Shown: positions 9,339 to 17,892 of the stretch, one piece after another
How positions within the stretch are numbered: the stretch's first letter is position 1
How the letters are laid out: every line of letters begins with the position of its first letter
Source: Candidatus Odyssella thessalonicensis L13
GTDB taxonomy: Bacteria; Pseudomonadota; Alphaproteobacteria; Paracaedibacterales; Paracaedibacteraceae
Reading direction: 5' to 3'
DNA length: 64,000 nucleotides
Assembly: GCF_000190415.1 (NCBI RefSeq)
Contig: NZ_AEWF01000002.1
Coordinates: forward strand, 186,001 to 250,000
The notes under the pieces: model-generated
What the model was told of the DNA's origin: nothing
Databases searched by the model: none
What the model saw: only the letters and a program-made list of their open reading frames with translations
Made by a program: the position numbers and the translations under genes

Positions 9339-11939
9339 ATGCCAACGGAGATGAAAAATCTTGTCTCAAAGCTGAACCATCCCTGTAAGCGTGCTTTGGA
9401 AGAGGCTGCAGCTTTATGTATGGCAAAGACAAATTATAATATTGAAGTTGAGCATTTTATTTATAAATTGCTTGAACAGCCTCAAACAGATATGCACCAA
9501 ATCTTGCGACATTACGATGTCGATTTAAACTCAGTAAGAAAGCATTTACTGGGTACAATCGATAAATTTAAAACTGGCTGTACGGGGATCCCAATTCTCT
9601 CTCCGAATATTTTGATGCTTTTAGAGCAGGCCTGGGCAATTTCTTCCTTAAAAATTAATCAGACGTCAATCCGTTCTGCTGCTTTAATGCTGGCTCTGGT
9701 CGATATAGAGCAAATTCGCGGCGTCATTTTGGAGTCTTGTCCACTGATTTTAAGGGTCCCGCGTCATACGTTATGTCAAGAGTTGGAAAACTTAATTGAG
9801 TTGAGCCCAGAAAATCGTTTCCTTTCAACGACTGATAACCGGACACTCTCTCCGTCCTCTTCGGAGACTAATTCCCCAGAAGAGAAGGAAAAAGCTCTTA
9901 TTAAATTTTCAATCAATCTTAATGAGCAGGCAGCGGCCGGCAAATCTGATCCCCTATGCGGTAGAGAAAGAGAAATTTCCCAGATTATTGATATTTTGTC
10001 GCGACGGCGACAAAATAATCCGATTCTGGTCGGGGAAGCGGGGGTGGGCAAAACAGCGCTAGTGGAAGGGCTTGCTCAGCGTATCCTCTCTGGCAATGTG
10101 CCAGATAGTCTCAGAACCGCCCAAATTTATAGTTTAGATTTAGCCCTTCTGCAGGCCGGCGCCGGGGTTAAAGGTGAGTTTGAGGATCGTCTAAAACAAA
10201 TTATCGAGGAAGTTAAGCATGCTGCCGAACCGGTTATTCTTTTCATTGATGAGGCTCATACCTTAATTGGTGCGGGCGGCTCAGCAGGGACGGGGGATGC
10301 GGCAAACCTTTTAAAACCGTCATTAGCACGCGGAGAGTTAAGAGTTATTGCGGCGACCACTTGGTCTGAATATAAACGTTATATTGAAAGCGATGCTGCT
10401 CTTACACGGCGGTTCGAAGTGGTCAAGGTGGGGGAGCCTTCTGAAGAAGTAACGGCGATGATTTTACGGCGGCTGGTGGCTAACTTAGAACAGCATCATC
10501 AAATTGAGATCCTAAATGAAGCAATCAATGCGGCTGTGCAATTAAGCCAGCGCTTTCTTCCGCAGCGTCGATTGCCCGATAAAGCCATTAACCTTTTGGA
10601 TACCGCCTGTGCGCGAGTGGCGCTGACGCGTCAAGGTAAGCCTGGTAATATGGATGCGCTTGAAAATCGCCAAGCTTTATTAAAGGTGGAGCTGGAAATG
10701 CTGCGCCGCGAAGCGAGAGTGTTTAAGGTAAACCATCATAGATGTCAACAAATAGAACAGGAATTGCAGGAGCTTAGAGCCTTAATAAAGGCTTTAGCTG
10801 ACCAATGGCAGCACGCCCAGCGTATTCTCGATAAAATTGAACAATCCCAAAGTCAGCCGTCGCTTCCGGCCTTAGTTAAGGATCCGGAATATGACAAAGA
10901 ACATGATGGATTGCAGGCTGAGATCAAGCAGATCTTTGAAAAACTGGGTGTCTCTTATCAGGTCGACCGTCGAGCTATTGCGCAGATTTTATCCACATGG
11001 ACAGGGATTCCTGCTTCAACCATGCTGAGCTACCAAGATGGCTTGAAAAAGGAGGATATCTTTTCTCAACTTCAAGAGCGCGTCGTTGGTCAAGACCATG
11101 GCTTATATCGGATTGCCCAGAATATTATATCTTATTCAGCAGGTTTAGCTGACCCCCATAAACCGATGGGCGTCTTTTTGCTTGCTGGCCCCAGTGGGGT
11201 AGGAAAAACTGAAACGGCTCAAGCCCTGGCAGAAGTTATGACAGGTTTAGGGGAAAGTTTGATCCGTATCAATTTGTCAGAGTTTCAAGAAGCCCATGCG
11301 GTGGCAACATTAAAGGGGGCTCCTCCCGGTTATGTTGGTTATGGTAAAGGGGGAATTTTAACGGAAGCTGTTCGGCGTAATCCTTATGGGGTGATTTTGC
11401 TGGATGAAATTGAAAAAGCTCACCCGGATGTTATCAACCTTTTTTATCAAGTTTTCGACAAAGGAATTATGGAAGATGGGGAAGGGACAGAAGTCAACTT
11501 CCGCAATTGTCTTTTCATCTTAACCTCGAATGTCGGTGCTGAGATTATTTCCGATTTCTGGCTGAGAAATGAGCGCCAGATTACCTCTGAGTTTTTTTCA
11601 ACTATAGAGCCTAAATTATGGCTAGCATTGAATAAGAAATTTGCTAATGCTTTTCTTTCTCGCACGACGGTGATCCCTTACGTGCCACTGGGAATAGAAG
11701 ACTTGGCTCAAATTACCCGCCTTAAGCTGAAGCAAATTGATGCGCGGTTGCAAGCGCAACACCAAGCTGAGCTCATTGTGGTTGATGAGGATATCCATCG
11801 TATTATTGAACTTTCCCAAGGTCTTCAACACGGCGCCCGAGCCATTGATAAAATTCTTTCCTCTCAAATTCTGCCGCAGTTATCTGAGAAACTGCTAGCA
11901 GGAGACTCCTTTAAAGAGATGACGTTAACAGATATCTAA
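9339..11939 (+). CDS. clpV: T6SS sheath-disassembly ATPase ClpV (TssH)
   Basis: An 866-residue double AAA+ ATPase of the Hsp100 class. It has an N-domain (1-150), first P-loop GEAGVGKT at 232-239, Walker B ILFIDEAHTL, and second P-loop GPSGVGKT at 617-624. The AATTWSEYKRYIE stretch and TRRFEVVKVGEPSEE are typical of ClpV rather than ClpB or ClpA. ClpV recycles contracted TssB/TssC sheaths. It is convergent with the tssB-tssC-hcp-hcp-tssE operon, which fixes its role; the separate clpB at 22104 handles protein disaggregation. Confidence 0.92.
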   Translation: MPTEMKNLVSKLNHPCKRALEEAAALCMAKTNYNIEVEHFIYKLLEQPQTDMHQILRHYDVDLNSVRKHLLGTIDKFKTGCTGIPILSPNILMLLEQAWAISSLKINQTSIRSAALMLALVDIEQIRGVILESCPLILRVPRHTLCQELENLIELSPENRFLSTTDNRTLSPSSSETNSPEEKEKALIKFSINLNEQAAAGKSDPLCGREREISQIIDILSRRRQNNPILVGEAGVGKTALVEGLAQRILSGNVPDSLRTAQIYSLDLALLQAGAGVKGEFEDRLKQIIEEVKHAAEPVILFIDEAHTLIGAGGSAGTGDAANLLKPSLARGELRVIAATTWSEYKRYIESDAALTRRFEVVKVGEPSEEVTAMILRRLVANLEQHHQIEILNEAINAAVQLSQRFLPQRRLPDKAINLLDTACARVALTRQGKPGNMDALENRQALLKVELEMLRREARVFKVNHHRCQQIEQELQELRALIKALADQWQHAQRILDKIEQSQSQPSLPALVKDPEYDKEHDGLQAEIKQIFEKLGVSYQVDRRAIAQILSTWTGIPASTMLSYQDGLKKEDIFSQLQERVVGQDHGLYRIAQNIISYSAGLADPHKPMGVFLLAGPSGVGKTETAQALAEVMTGLGESLIRINLSEFQEAHAVATLKGAPPGYVGYGKGGILTEAVRRNPYGVILLDEIEKAHPDVINLFYQVFDKGIMEDGEGTEVNFRNCLFILTSNVGAEIISDFWLRNERQITSEFFSTIEPKLWLALNKKFANAFLSRTTVIPYVPLGIEDLAQITRLKLKQIDARLQAQHQAELIVVDEDIHRIIELSQGLQHGARAIDKILSSQILPQLSEKLLAGDSFKEMTLTDI

Positions 11940-12141
11940 TCTGCTCTTGAGAAAAGTCCTTCGCTGCGCTCAGTGTACATTTTCTCCATTTTTATAAAGG
12001 GTTTCTAAGACTTGAAGCGGTTCTATGCCTTAGAAGCAAATAGCAAAAGATGTTTGCAGGCAGCTTTGTTGCAAGATTTATCTTATTTAATCTATTTGCT
12101 CTAGGATCTCAATAAATACTTCAGAGAAGAGTATCTAGCTT

Positions 12142-12163
12142 GCTCTAGAGAAGAGCCCTTTTT
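12142..12163 (+). terminator. Probable terminator downstream of clpV
   Basis: GCTCT/AGAGC stem with a 5-base loop followed by CCTTTTT, on plus, 3 bases before the tssE stop codon of the opposite strand. The stem is short. It lies about 200 bases past the clpV stop; a further inverted repeat TTCTAAG/CTTAGAA lies near 12003-12036. Confidence 0.45.
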
Positions 12164-12165
12164 AA
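12147..12165 (+). repeat. Recurring intergenic motif AGAGAAGAGC + T-run, copy 1
   Basis: AGAGAAGAGC followed by CC and a T-run. Related strings stand at 27279-27298, 30391-30410 and 30754-30770, all in spacers, and a looser version at 16233-16250. It partly overlaps terminator-like hairpins, so it may be a terminator family rather than a mobile repeat. Confidence 0.35.
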
Positions 12166-12166
12166 T

Positions 12167-12664
12167 TTAAGCTTGGATCTCTAACGGGAAGGTGACTTCG
12201 TCCTGGAAATCTTTAATGTTAAGCGTGGCGGTGATATTGATGAGTAAGCAAAATTTCTTATTATCGAACTCTATAATTGTCACGCTGGGATTCTTTAAGC
12301 GTGGCTCGAATAAGCGTATGGCATTTTCACATAACAAAGCAATATGAGGATGATGACCTTCATTGGTAGCATCATACTGAGAAAAATCTGCTAAGCCATA
12401 CATCTGTGGTAAAGCAAAATTCCACTTATCTATGCTGAGCTGATCGTACTCTGCTTTAGTGGCATTGGCACGTGTATTTAAGATGCGCCCTAACTCTCTT
12501 TGGATAGATTGCATCAGTTCAAATTGATTGTAAAAGCGCAGGGGTGGAATTTCATCGCTATTGTTCCTATCCTCATCGATCAATTTCTCAAATAAAGGAA
12601 CCGGAGCCCCTCGTTTCCGTTTGGGCTCCGCAAAGGATTCTTCGATGATATTCCTATTAAACAC
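12167..12664 (-). CDS. tssE: T6SS baseplate protein TssE (gp25-like)
   Basis: A 165-residue protein with features of the phage gp25/TssE family: an N-terminal PLFEKLIDE segment near residues 23-31, a central helix with IQRELGRILNTRA (family form L...ILNTR, near 54-66), a YGLADFS motif near 89-95, then a region beginning AIRLFEPRL near 115-123. TssE belongs to the baseplate wedge that starts sheath assembly. It starts 2 bases after an hcp gene and ends the operon, the canonical tssBC-hcp-tssE order. No catalytic role. Confidence 0.9.
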   Translation of the reverse strand: MFNRNIIEESFAEPKRKRGAPVPLFEKLIDEDRNNSDEIPPLRFYNQFELMQSIQRELGRILNTRANATKAEYDQLSIDKWNFALPQMYGLADFSQYDATNEGHHPHIALLCENAIRLFEPRLKNPSVTIIEFDNKKFCLLINITATLNIKDFQDEVTFPLEIQA

Positions 12665-12666
12665 GT

Positions 12667-13287
12667 TTAAGCCTGAATCTTGCCGGTGGTGTAATCAAAG
12701 TAACTCACGTTGTTACCTTTCTTCGTCCCATCTTGGTGATATTGTACAATTGTATTTTGGCGCTTTTCTGGACGGAAAGAAAGAATGAATTTATCTAACT
12801 GTTGTTGGGTGCTTTCAATACGGCAGTTGGTATAGGTTATGTATTGAAGCGGCACTTTAAGATCCGTGATATTGGCCAGACGGATTAACTTAATAGCCGC
12901 AATGTTAGCGCCGGTGTACATCTTTGTTTCAAGGGAGGCGATATAATCGCCTGTCGGAATTACAATAATGACGCTGGAATGCTGCACAGCAGCGGTTGAA
13001 AACAGCTGGTTAGCGGTGTTGCCTTGAGTAAGACGGGCTTGCTCAGAATACCATCCCAAAAGTTCAGTGCATTTTTTAAGGTTGGCCCCGGTTCCCAGAG
13101 GCGTCCCTTCGATAGAAGACGATAATAAGCTATCAATCATAACCATCCATTCCGGCGTGGATACATGCGATAAGTGTTGAATGGAAGGGGCATGGATCGG
13201 AATATTGATTCCCGTACCAATGATATTGCTGTTGCCATATTGATGATGGGCAGGTCCAAAATTGGGTCCTGAAGAATTATTTGTCAT
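12667..13287 (-). CDS. hcp: T6SS tube protein Hcp, copy A
   Basis: A 206-residue protein whose C-terminal two thirds follows the Hcp pattern: a strand pair IKLIRLANITDLKVP, then YITYTNCRIES, a FILSFRPE strand and the ending DYTTGK. Hcp hexamers stack into the inner tube that is fired with its effectors. It is longer than usual (about 160-170), with extra residues at the N-terminus and a Gly-Thr insertion near residue 60-66. About half of its residues match the neighbouring copy B. Assignment rests on strand pattern and position between tssC and tssE. Confidence 0.78.
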   Translation of the reverse strand: MTNNSSGPNFGPAHHQYGNSNIIGTGINIPIHAPSIQHLSHVSTPEWMVMIDSLLSSSIEGTPLGTGANLKKCTELLGWYSEQARLTQGNTANQLFSTAAVQHSSVIIVIPTGDYIASLETKMYTGANIAAIKLIRLANITDLKVPLQYITYTNCRIESTQQQLDKFILSFRPEKRQNTIVQYHQDGTKKGNNVSYFDYTTGKIQA

Positions 13288-13334
13288 CTGTTTGCTCCGT
13301 TAGTCTGGCTATCTTATTGTCAGTGTAAAAAGAT

Positions 13335-13371
13335 AAGCTTTAATTTTTAGTAAAAATTTAAATTAAAGCTT
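13335..13371 (-). terminator. Hairpin between the two hcp genes, possible attenuator
   Basis: A perfect 12-base inverted repeat (AAGCTTTAATTT/AAATTAAAGCTT, 13-base loop). On the minus strand it is followed within three bases by five T residues, as in an intrinsic terminator. It sits inside the T6SS operon, so it could end many transcripts after hcp copy B, or protect its mRNA 3' end. Confidence 0.5.
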
Positions 13372-13398
13372 AATAAAAATCCCCAGGCTAGCAATCAC

Positions 13399-13968
13399 TT
13401 ATTTTGCTTTACCCGTTACGTAATCAAAAAAGCTAACATTCTGGCCTAGCTTGCTGCCATCTTGGGCATATTGGACAACTGTATTCATCCGTGTCTCCGG
13501 GCGAATAGAAAGGATAATCTCATCCAGTTTTTGTTGAATGGAATCAATTTTACAATTCATATATTCAACTTCTTGGATAGGAACTTTTAAATCAGTAATA
13601 TTAGCGAGGCGGACGATTTTAACGCGCGCCAGGTTAGACCCTGCATTCATTGCCGTTTCGAGTAAAGGAAGGTATAGTCCGTTGGGAATAACAATCAAGA
13701 TATTCGAATGTTGAACAGCAGCTGTTGAGAATAATTGGGTTGCTGTACTACCTTTCGTTAATCGGGCTTGCTCCGCTACCCATCCATAAAGCTCTGTATA
13801 ATCTTCATAACCATCAATGCTTGACGACAAAAACTTATCAATGGAAATCATCCATTCGGGAGTGGTAACGCTATTGGTATGCTTGATATGGGGATCAACC
13901 ACTGGAATGGTTATGCCGGTCTCGCCGGCGAGGGGTATGGTCCCGTACTGGGTATAATTGTGTGACAT
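13399..13968 (-). CDS. hcp: T6SS tube protein Hcp, copy B
   Basis: A 189-residue paralogue of the next gene downstream. Shared blocks are TPEWMxxID near residue 40, QARLTxGxTAxQLFSTAAVQHS, IVRLANITDLKVP and the C-terminal DYxTGK. It lacks the Gly-Thr insertion of copy A. It lies 74 bases after the tssC reading frame. Two Hcp versions in one operon may give different tubes or carry different cargo; this is inference. Confidence 0.78.
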   Translation of the reverse strand: MSHNYTQYGTIPLAGETGITIPVVDPHIKHTNSVTTPEWMISIDKFLSSSIDGYEDYTELYGWVAEQARLTKGSTATQLFSTAAVQHSNILIVIPNGLYLPLLETAMNAGSNLARVKIVRLANITDLKVPIQEVEYMNCKIDSIQQKLDEIILSIRPETRMNTVVQYAQDGSKLGQNVSFFDYVTGKAK

Positions 13969-14042
13969 CTTGTCTTCCTCCTAAAAACTTTAGGCTTGGT
14001 TGGGTTGCTGTTCCGCCCTTAAGACGGAACAGAGGTGCTCTC

Positions 14043-15038
14043 TTAGCCCCCGGCGGGAGCTGGTAACGTTGCAACGAGACGGATAGAAGCCGTTAATTCT
14101 TCCATCTGTAAATGCGGCCGGATATAAACCACGGAACGATAGGATCCGGGTTTGCCAGGAATGTCATAGACCTCGATTCGCGCTTCACGCAAAGGATAAC
14201 GTGCTTTAACGCTTTGAGGGGCATCGTCATTTAAAAGCACATAATTGGCAATCCAGGTGTTTAAATATTGGGCAACGTTGTCTGCGGTTAGGAAGCTGCC
14301 AATTTTATCGCGCATGATCACTTTAATATAGTGGGCAAAGCGAGAGGCATTGAGCAAATAAGGCAAACGTGCCGATAGAGAAGCGTTAGCGGTGGCTTCG
14401 TCTAAATTGTAAACTTTAGGCCGCTGCGTGGTTTGAGCGCCAAAAAACGCCGCATAATCTGTGCCCTTACAATGGACAAGCGAGATAAAGCCAAGATCGC
14501 TGAGCTCTTTTTCTCGGCGGTCGGTGATAACCACCTCTGTTGGGCATTTCAGCGCGGTATCACCATCAGCTGTCTTATAGGTATAGGCAGGCAAGTCTTC
14601 TACAAGTCCACCTCCTTCAACGCCCCGAATAGCGGCTAACCATTTATATTTACTAAAGGCATCCGTTAACTTAGTTCCAAGAACATAGGCCGCATTTGTC
14701 CAACAGAATTTCTTGGAGTCAGCACCCGCAACATCTTCTTCAAAATTTAGTCCCTCGGCAGGCAGGCTGTTAGCACCATACGGTAACCGCATCATCACAT
14801 GGGGTAGCACCAGGGCAACATAGCGTGAATCTTCGGAGTCACGGAAGGAATTCCATTTAATAAGTTCAAGACTTTCAAAAATCTTGGATAGATCACGTGG
14901 TTTACCCATTTCTTCAAAACTATCAAAGTCAAACAGACGGGGATGGGCGCCAGCAATGAACGGAGCATGGGCTGCCGCTGCCACTTGGGATAACTTGGAC
15001 AGCAGTTCAATGTCCATTCGGATGACGTGTAAATTCAT
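14043..15038 (-). CDS. tssC: TssC, C-terminal frame of the interrupted gene
   Basis: Open frame of up to 331 codons starting at an ATG that overlaps the N-terminal frame by 32 bases. Residues from DIELL (about residue 9) onward are TssC; the first 8 residues (MNLHVIRM) are the other frame of the same DNA and are not family-like. It contains the conserved VAAAAHAPFI and FARFAHY-like ASRFAHYIKVIMRDKIGSF segments. It would be made separately only if the internal ATG is used; I see no strong Shine-Dalgarno before it. Confidence 0.6.
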   Translation of the reverse strand: MNLHVIRMDIELLSKLSQVAAAAHAPFIAGAHPRLFDFDSFEEMGKPRDLSKIFESLELIKWNSFRDSEDSRYVALVLPHVMMRLPYGANSLPAEGLNFEEDVAGADSKKFCWTNAAYVLGTKLTDAFSKYKWLAAIRGVEGGGLVEDLPAYTYKTADGDTALKCPTEVVITDRREKELSDLGFISLVHCKGTDYAAFFGAQTTQRPKVYNLDEATANASLSARLPYLLNASRFAHYIKVIMRDKIGSFLTADNVAQYLNTWIANYVLLNDDAPQSVKARYPLREARIEVYDIPGKPGSYRSVVYIRPHLQMEELTASIRLVATLPAPAGG

Positions 15039-15510
15039 AGTCGCCGATCAGGCATGAGTAAGGATGACCGCCATAAGTGCCGTATTCTTCCTCATAAATC
15101 TTTTTGAACAGGGCGCTTTGGTCAAATTCTACTGCCTTTTCTAAATCGTCCATGATTTCTTTCTTAGTGGCGGGCAATAAACGTAATTTAAGATGAGAGC
15201 CCGTCTCTGAATTCATCACTAAATAATCGAGGCCGCGCCAGGAACCTTCTAAGCTGCGGAATTCGTCGGTGTGCATAAACTCATTCAGTTGGACAGCAAT
15301 CAAGTCATCAATTTGCTGAATCCGTTGTGTCAGAAATGTGACTGTATCATTACTTAGAACGTTGCCCTGTTCGACAACTTGCTTGACGAACTCTTCCACC
15401 AGATCACGAGCAAAAGGTTTCTGGGTGTCGTCTTTGGCGAGTTTACCTTTCGTCATTAGAACGTCAAGGGTAACTTGCTCTTGGGCGGGTGCTTGGGTCT
15501 CGTTTGCCAT
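15007..15510 (-). CDS. tssC: TssC, N-terminal frame of the interrupted gene
   Basis: Open frame of 167 codons from an ATG preceded by AGGGAGA. It holds the TssC N-terminal part, including LxxxLNEFMHTDEFRSLEGSWRGL near 75-94 and GGHPYSCLIGDYEF near 147-160. It ends early at a TGA created by the frameshift at 15014-15015. It begins 20 bases after tssB. Confidence 0.65.
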   Translation of the reverse strand: MANETQAPAQEQVTLDVLMTKGKLAKDDTQKPFARDLVEEFVKQVVEQGNVLSNDTVTFLTQRIQQIDDLIAVQLNEFMHTDEFRSLEGSWRGLDYLVMNSETGSHLKLRLLPATKKEIMDDLEKAVEFDQSALFKKIYEEEYGTYGGHPYSCLIGDYEFTRHPNGH

Positions 15511-15530
15511 AATCTATCTCCCTTATCCTT

Positions 15531-16061
15531 TTAGCTCGCAGGTTTATCAGCTGACTTAGCTGAATCATCTGCTATACCCAGTTCTGATTTCAGGCTATTA
15601 CGCTGCTCTGTATTGTTAATGACAGCATGCAGTAATTCATCTAAAGCATCATTGCCATCAAGCTTAGTGAGCATATCCTTTAATTTGGTTCGCGCTTCGT
15701 AAAGCTTACGCAAGGGCTCAATCTGCTTCACCACATTCAGCGGTTGAAAGTCATCCATACTGTGGAAAAAAAGTTCTGCACTCATTTGGCTGCCATCGTT
15801 GGTCAGCTTGTTATCCACACGCAAGGTTAAGCGCGGGCGAATCTTTTCCATAATATCGTTGAAATTATCACGATCAATTTCTATAAACTTGCGCTGCTTT
15901 AACGGTGGTGGTGGAGAAGCAGGATGCCCTGCTAAGTCTGCCATTACTCCCATAACGAAAGGCAATTCTTTCATAACAATGGCGTTACCAATTTCCACAT
16001 CATAAGTAATTTGCACACGGGGAGGACGGACCCGGTCTAATTTATGTTGAATGCTTTCCAT
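15531..16061 (-). CDS. tssB: T6SS contractile sheath protein TssB (VipA)
   Basis: A 176-residue protein with the TssB pattern: N-terminal RVRPPRVQITYDVEIGNA near residues 10-27, ELPFVMGVMADLAG near 32-45, then KFIEIDRDNFNDIMEKIRPRL near 57-77. TssB interlocks with TssC to build the contractile sheath around the Hcp tube. First gene of the minus-strand T6SS operon, with about 236 bases of shared upstream region before nadK. Confidence 0.96.
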   Translation of the reverse strand: MESIQHKLDRVRPPRVQITYDVEIGNAIVMKELPFVMGVMADLAGHPASPPPPLKQRKFIEIDRDNFNDIMEKIRPRLTLRVDNKLTNDGSQMSAELFFHSMDDFQPLNVVKQIEPLRKLYEARTKLKDMLTKLDGNDALDELLHAVINNTEQRNSLKSELGIADDSAKSADKPAS

Positions 16062-16297
16062 GTGATTTGTTCTCCAATGTCCTGGGTGTAGTTGTGCCTT
16101 TATCTCTAATATTGGTGAGGAAGATTTAATAAAGGCTTAACAAGATGAAAAATTTTCCAGAATTTTACCTATTTATTTTCGAAGCGAAAATTATGGTGAT
16201 AAGGAGGCTGAGAAAAATTGTTCAGCAAAATAAGAGAAGTTAGCTATTTTAAGAGAATCCTTTTATAGTGAGATAAAAGGTTGATGAGAATAAAATT

Positions 16298-17065
16298 ATG
16301 AAGATTCAAAAAGTTGCTTTGTTCACATCGCGGGGCCAGAAATCACAAGAATTTCAAGCCGAAGCATTAAAATATCTTCAGCCTGTGCCTTTGGATCAAG
16401 CTGACTGTATTGTTGTCATCGGGGGGGATGGCTTTATGTTGCACGCTCTTCATAGTTTGCGGCATTTAGATGTGCCGTTTTTTGGTGTTAATGCTGGCAC
16501 TGTTGGCTTTTTGATGAACTCTGTGCCGCCCCAGGATCTGCTTCATTGTGTCCAAACCTCTCAGCAAACGGCTCTGCATCCACTACGCATGACAGCGATC
16601 GATACTGACGGTGTTGAGCATATTTATCATGCAATTAACGAAGTGTCCCTCATGCGGCAAACCTCGCAGGCAAGTAAGATCCAAATTGAGATCGATGGGG
16701 TTGTGCGCTTGGAAGAATTAGTTAGCGATGGCGTGTTGGTGGCAACGCCCGCAGGTAGTACGGCTTATAATTTATCTGCCCATGGTCCTATTATTCCTCT
16801 GGGAGCTAATCTATTGGCATTGACACCCATTAGCCCCTTTCGACCACGACGCTGGCGCGGTGCTTTGCTGCCTTGCTTGGCAAAGATTAAATTGACTGTT
16901 TTGCGAGCCGCTGAACGAAAGGTCAGTGTCTCGGCCGATTATCAAATGATTGAAAATGTCGAATATGTTACGATAGAACAAGACATAAACTCTTCTTGTC
17001 GTCTGCTTTTTACGCAGGGGCATAATCTTGAGGACCGTATCTTGCGGGAACAATTTGCTTTATGA
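16298..17065 (+). CDS. nadK: NAD kinase
   Basis: A 255-residue ATP-NAD kinase, the short alphaproteobacterial form. The GGDG motif in VVIGGDGFMLHAL lies near residues 41-53, NAGTVGFLMN near 66-75, NEVSLMR near 111-117 and TPAGSTAYNLSAHGPI near 151-166. It phosphorylates NAD to NADP. Its stop overlaps the prmC start by four bases (ATGA), so the two genes are co-translated. Confidence 0.95.
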   Translation: MKIQKVALFTSRGQKSQEFQAEALKYLQPVPLDQADCIVVIGGDGFMLHALHSLRHLDVPFFGVNAGTVGFLMNSVPPQDLLHCVQTSQQTALHPLRMTAIDTDGVEHIYHAINEVSLMRQTSQASKIQIEIDGVVRLEELVSDGVLVATPAGSTAYNLSAHGPIIPLGANLLALTPISPFRPRRWRGALLPCLAKIKLTVLRAAERKVSVSADYQMIENVEYVTIEQDINSSCRLLFTQGHNLEDRILREQFAL

Positions 17066-17892
17066 ACTTCCACACTGCCCTAAAAGATTTTCTGAGGCTG
17101 ATACAGCACAGCCCTGCCGAAAACCCCTTGCGAGAGTTGCGGTTATTAATCGGACATGCTCTTGGGATCTCTTATGAGCAATTGCTGTTTGAGCCCCCGC
17201 CGGCTCTTAATGCTACTCAAGTCAAAGAAATTGAGCAGCTTATTCAGCGGCGCTGTCAACACGAGCCCTTGGCCAAGATTTTGGGCTATAAGGAGTTTTG
17301 GGGGCTAAGGTTTAAAGTAACGGCCGATACCTTGGACCCGCGTCCGGATAGTGAAACGCTCATTGAAACTTCCTTAAGATATATCCCTAAAACTCAAGAT
17401 TCCGTACAAATTCTTGATTTAGGAACGGGCTCCGGTTGCTTGCTGCTAAGCTTATTAACTGAGCTCCCCAAGGCCCAGGGCACCGGAGTAGATATCTCAT
17501 CTGCAGCGTTAGCGGTTGCGAGGATGAATGCCGCTGCTTTAGGGATGCAAGAGCGATGCCAGTTTGTGGTAGCGAACTGGATGGAGGGCTTGTCTCAGAC
17601 CTTTGATCTTATTATCGCCAATCCTCCTTATATTGATCGCTCAGAGGTTTTATCACGCCAAACGTTGTATGACCCAGAATCGGCATTATTCGCGGATGAG
17701 CAGGGGCTTGTCCACTATAAAACCATTCTAAAATCGGCACGGGAGTATTTGCGGCCAGGGGGAGTGATCATCTTTGAAATCGGTTATGCTCAAGCGGAAG
17801 CGGTCACCCAAATTGGCCAAGACCATAAATTTAATTTGGTAGAAAAAATCAGAGATTTCAATGGGCTAGATCGCTGCTTAGTTTTTTCCTGA
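17062..17892 (+). CDS. prmC: Peptide chain release factor N5-glutamine methyltransferase
   Basis: A 276-residue methyltransferase that modifies the Gln of the GGQ motif in release factors. It carries the SAM loop LDLGTGSGCLLLSLL near residues 117-131 and the catalytic NPPY near 188-191 (IIANPPYIDRSE). Length is typical. The usual neighbour prfA is not adjacent, but the DUF4167 gene that commonly follows prmC in alphaproteobacteria is present 300 bases downstream. Confidence 0.95.
   Translation: MNFHTALKDFLRLIQHSPAENPLRELRLLIGHALGISYEQLLFEPPPALNATQVKEIEQLIQRRCQHEPLAKILGYKEFWGLRFKVTADTLDPRPDSETLIETSLRYIPKTQDSVQILDLGTGSGCLLLSLLTELPKAQGTGVDISSAALAVARMNAAALGMQERCQFVVANWMEGLSQTFDLIIANPPYIDRSEVLSRQTLYDPESALFADEQGLVHYKTILKSAREYLRPGGVIIFEIGYAQAEAVTQIGQDHKFNLVEKIRDFNGLDRCLVFS

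Larger units (their letters stand above)
14043..15510 (-). pseudogene. tssC: T6SS contractile sheath protein TssC, interrupted by a +1 frameshift
   Basis: Two adjacent minus-strand frames together make one TssC of normal length (about 490 residues). The upstream frame (15007-15510) ends in GDYEFTRHPNGH then stop; the downstream frame resumes DIELLSKLSQVAAAAHAPFI, the text that normally follows GDYEF-x-RHP. Removing one C of the CC pair at 15014-15015 (plus strand) rejoins them. TssC pairs with TssB to form the sheath, so loss would disable the T6SS. Both halves otherwise look intact, with no other stop or decay. Sequencing/assembly error, very recent mutation, or +1 frameshifting are all possible. 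Confidence 0.8.

Noticed and set aside
9339-11939. ClpA or a second ClpB instead of ClpV
   Set aside because: The ClpV-type ATTWSEYKRY and VVKVGEP segments and the convergent T6SS genes favour ClpV.
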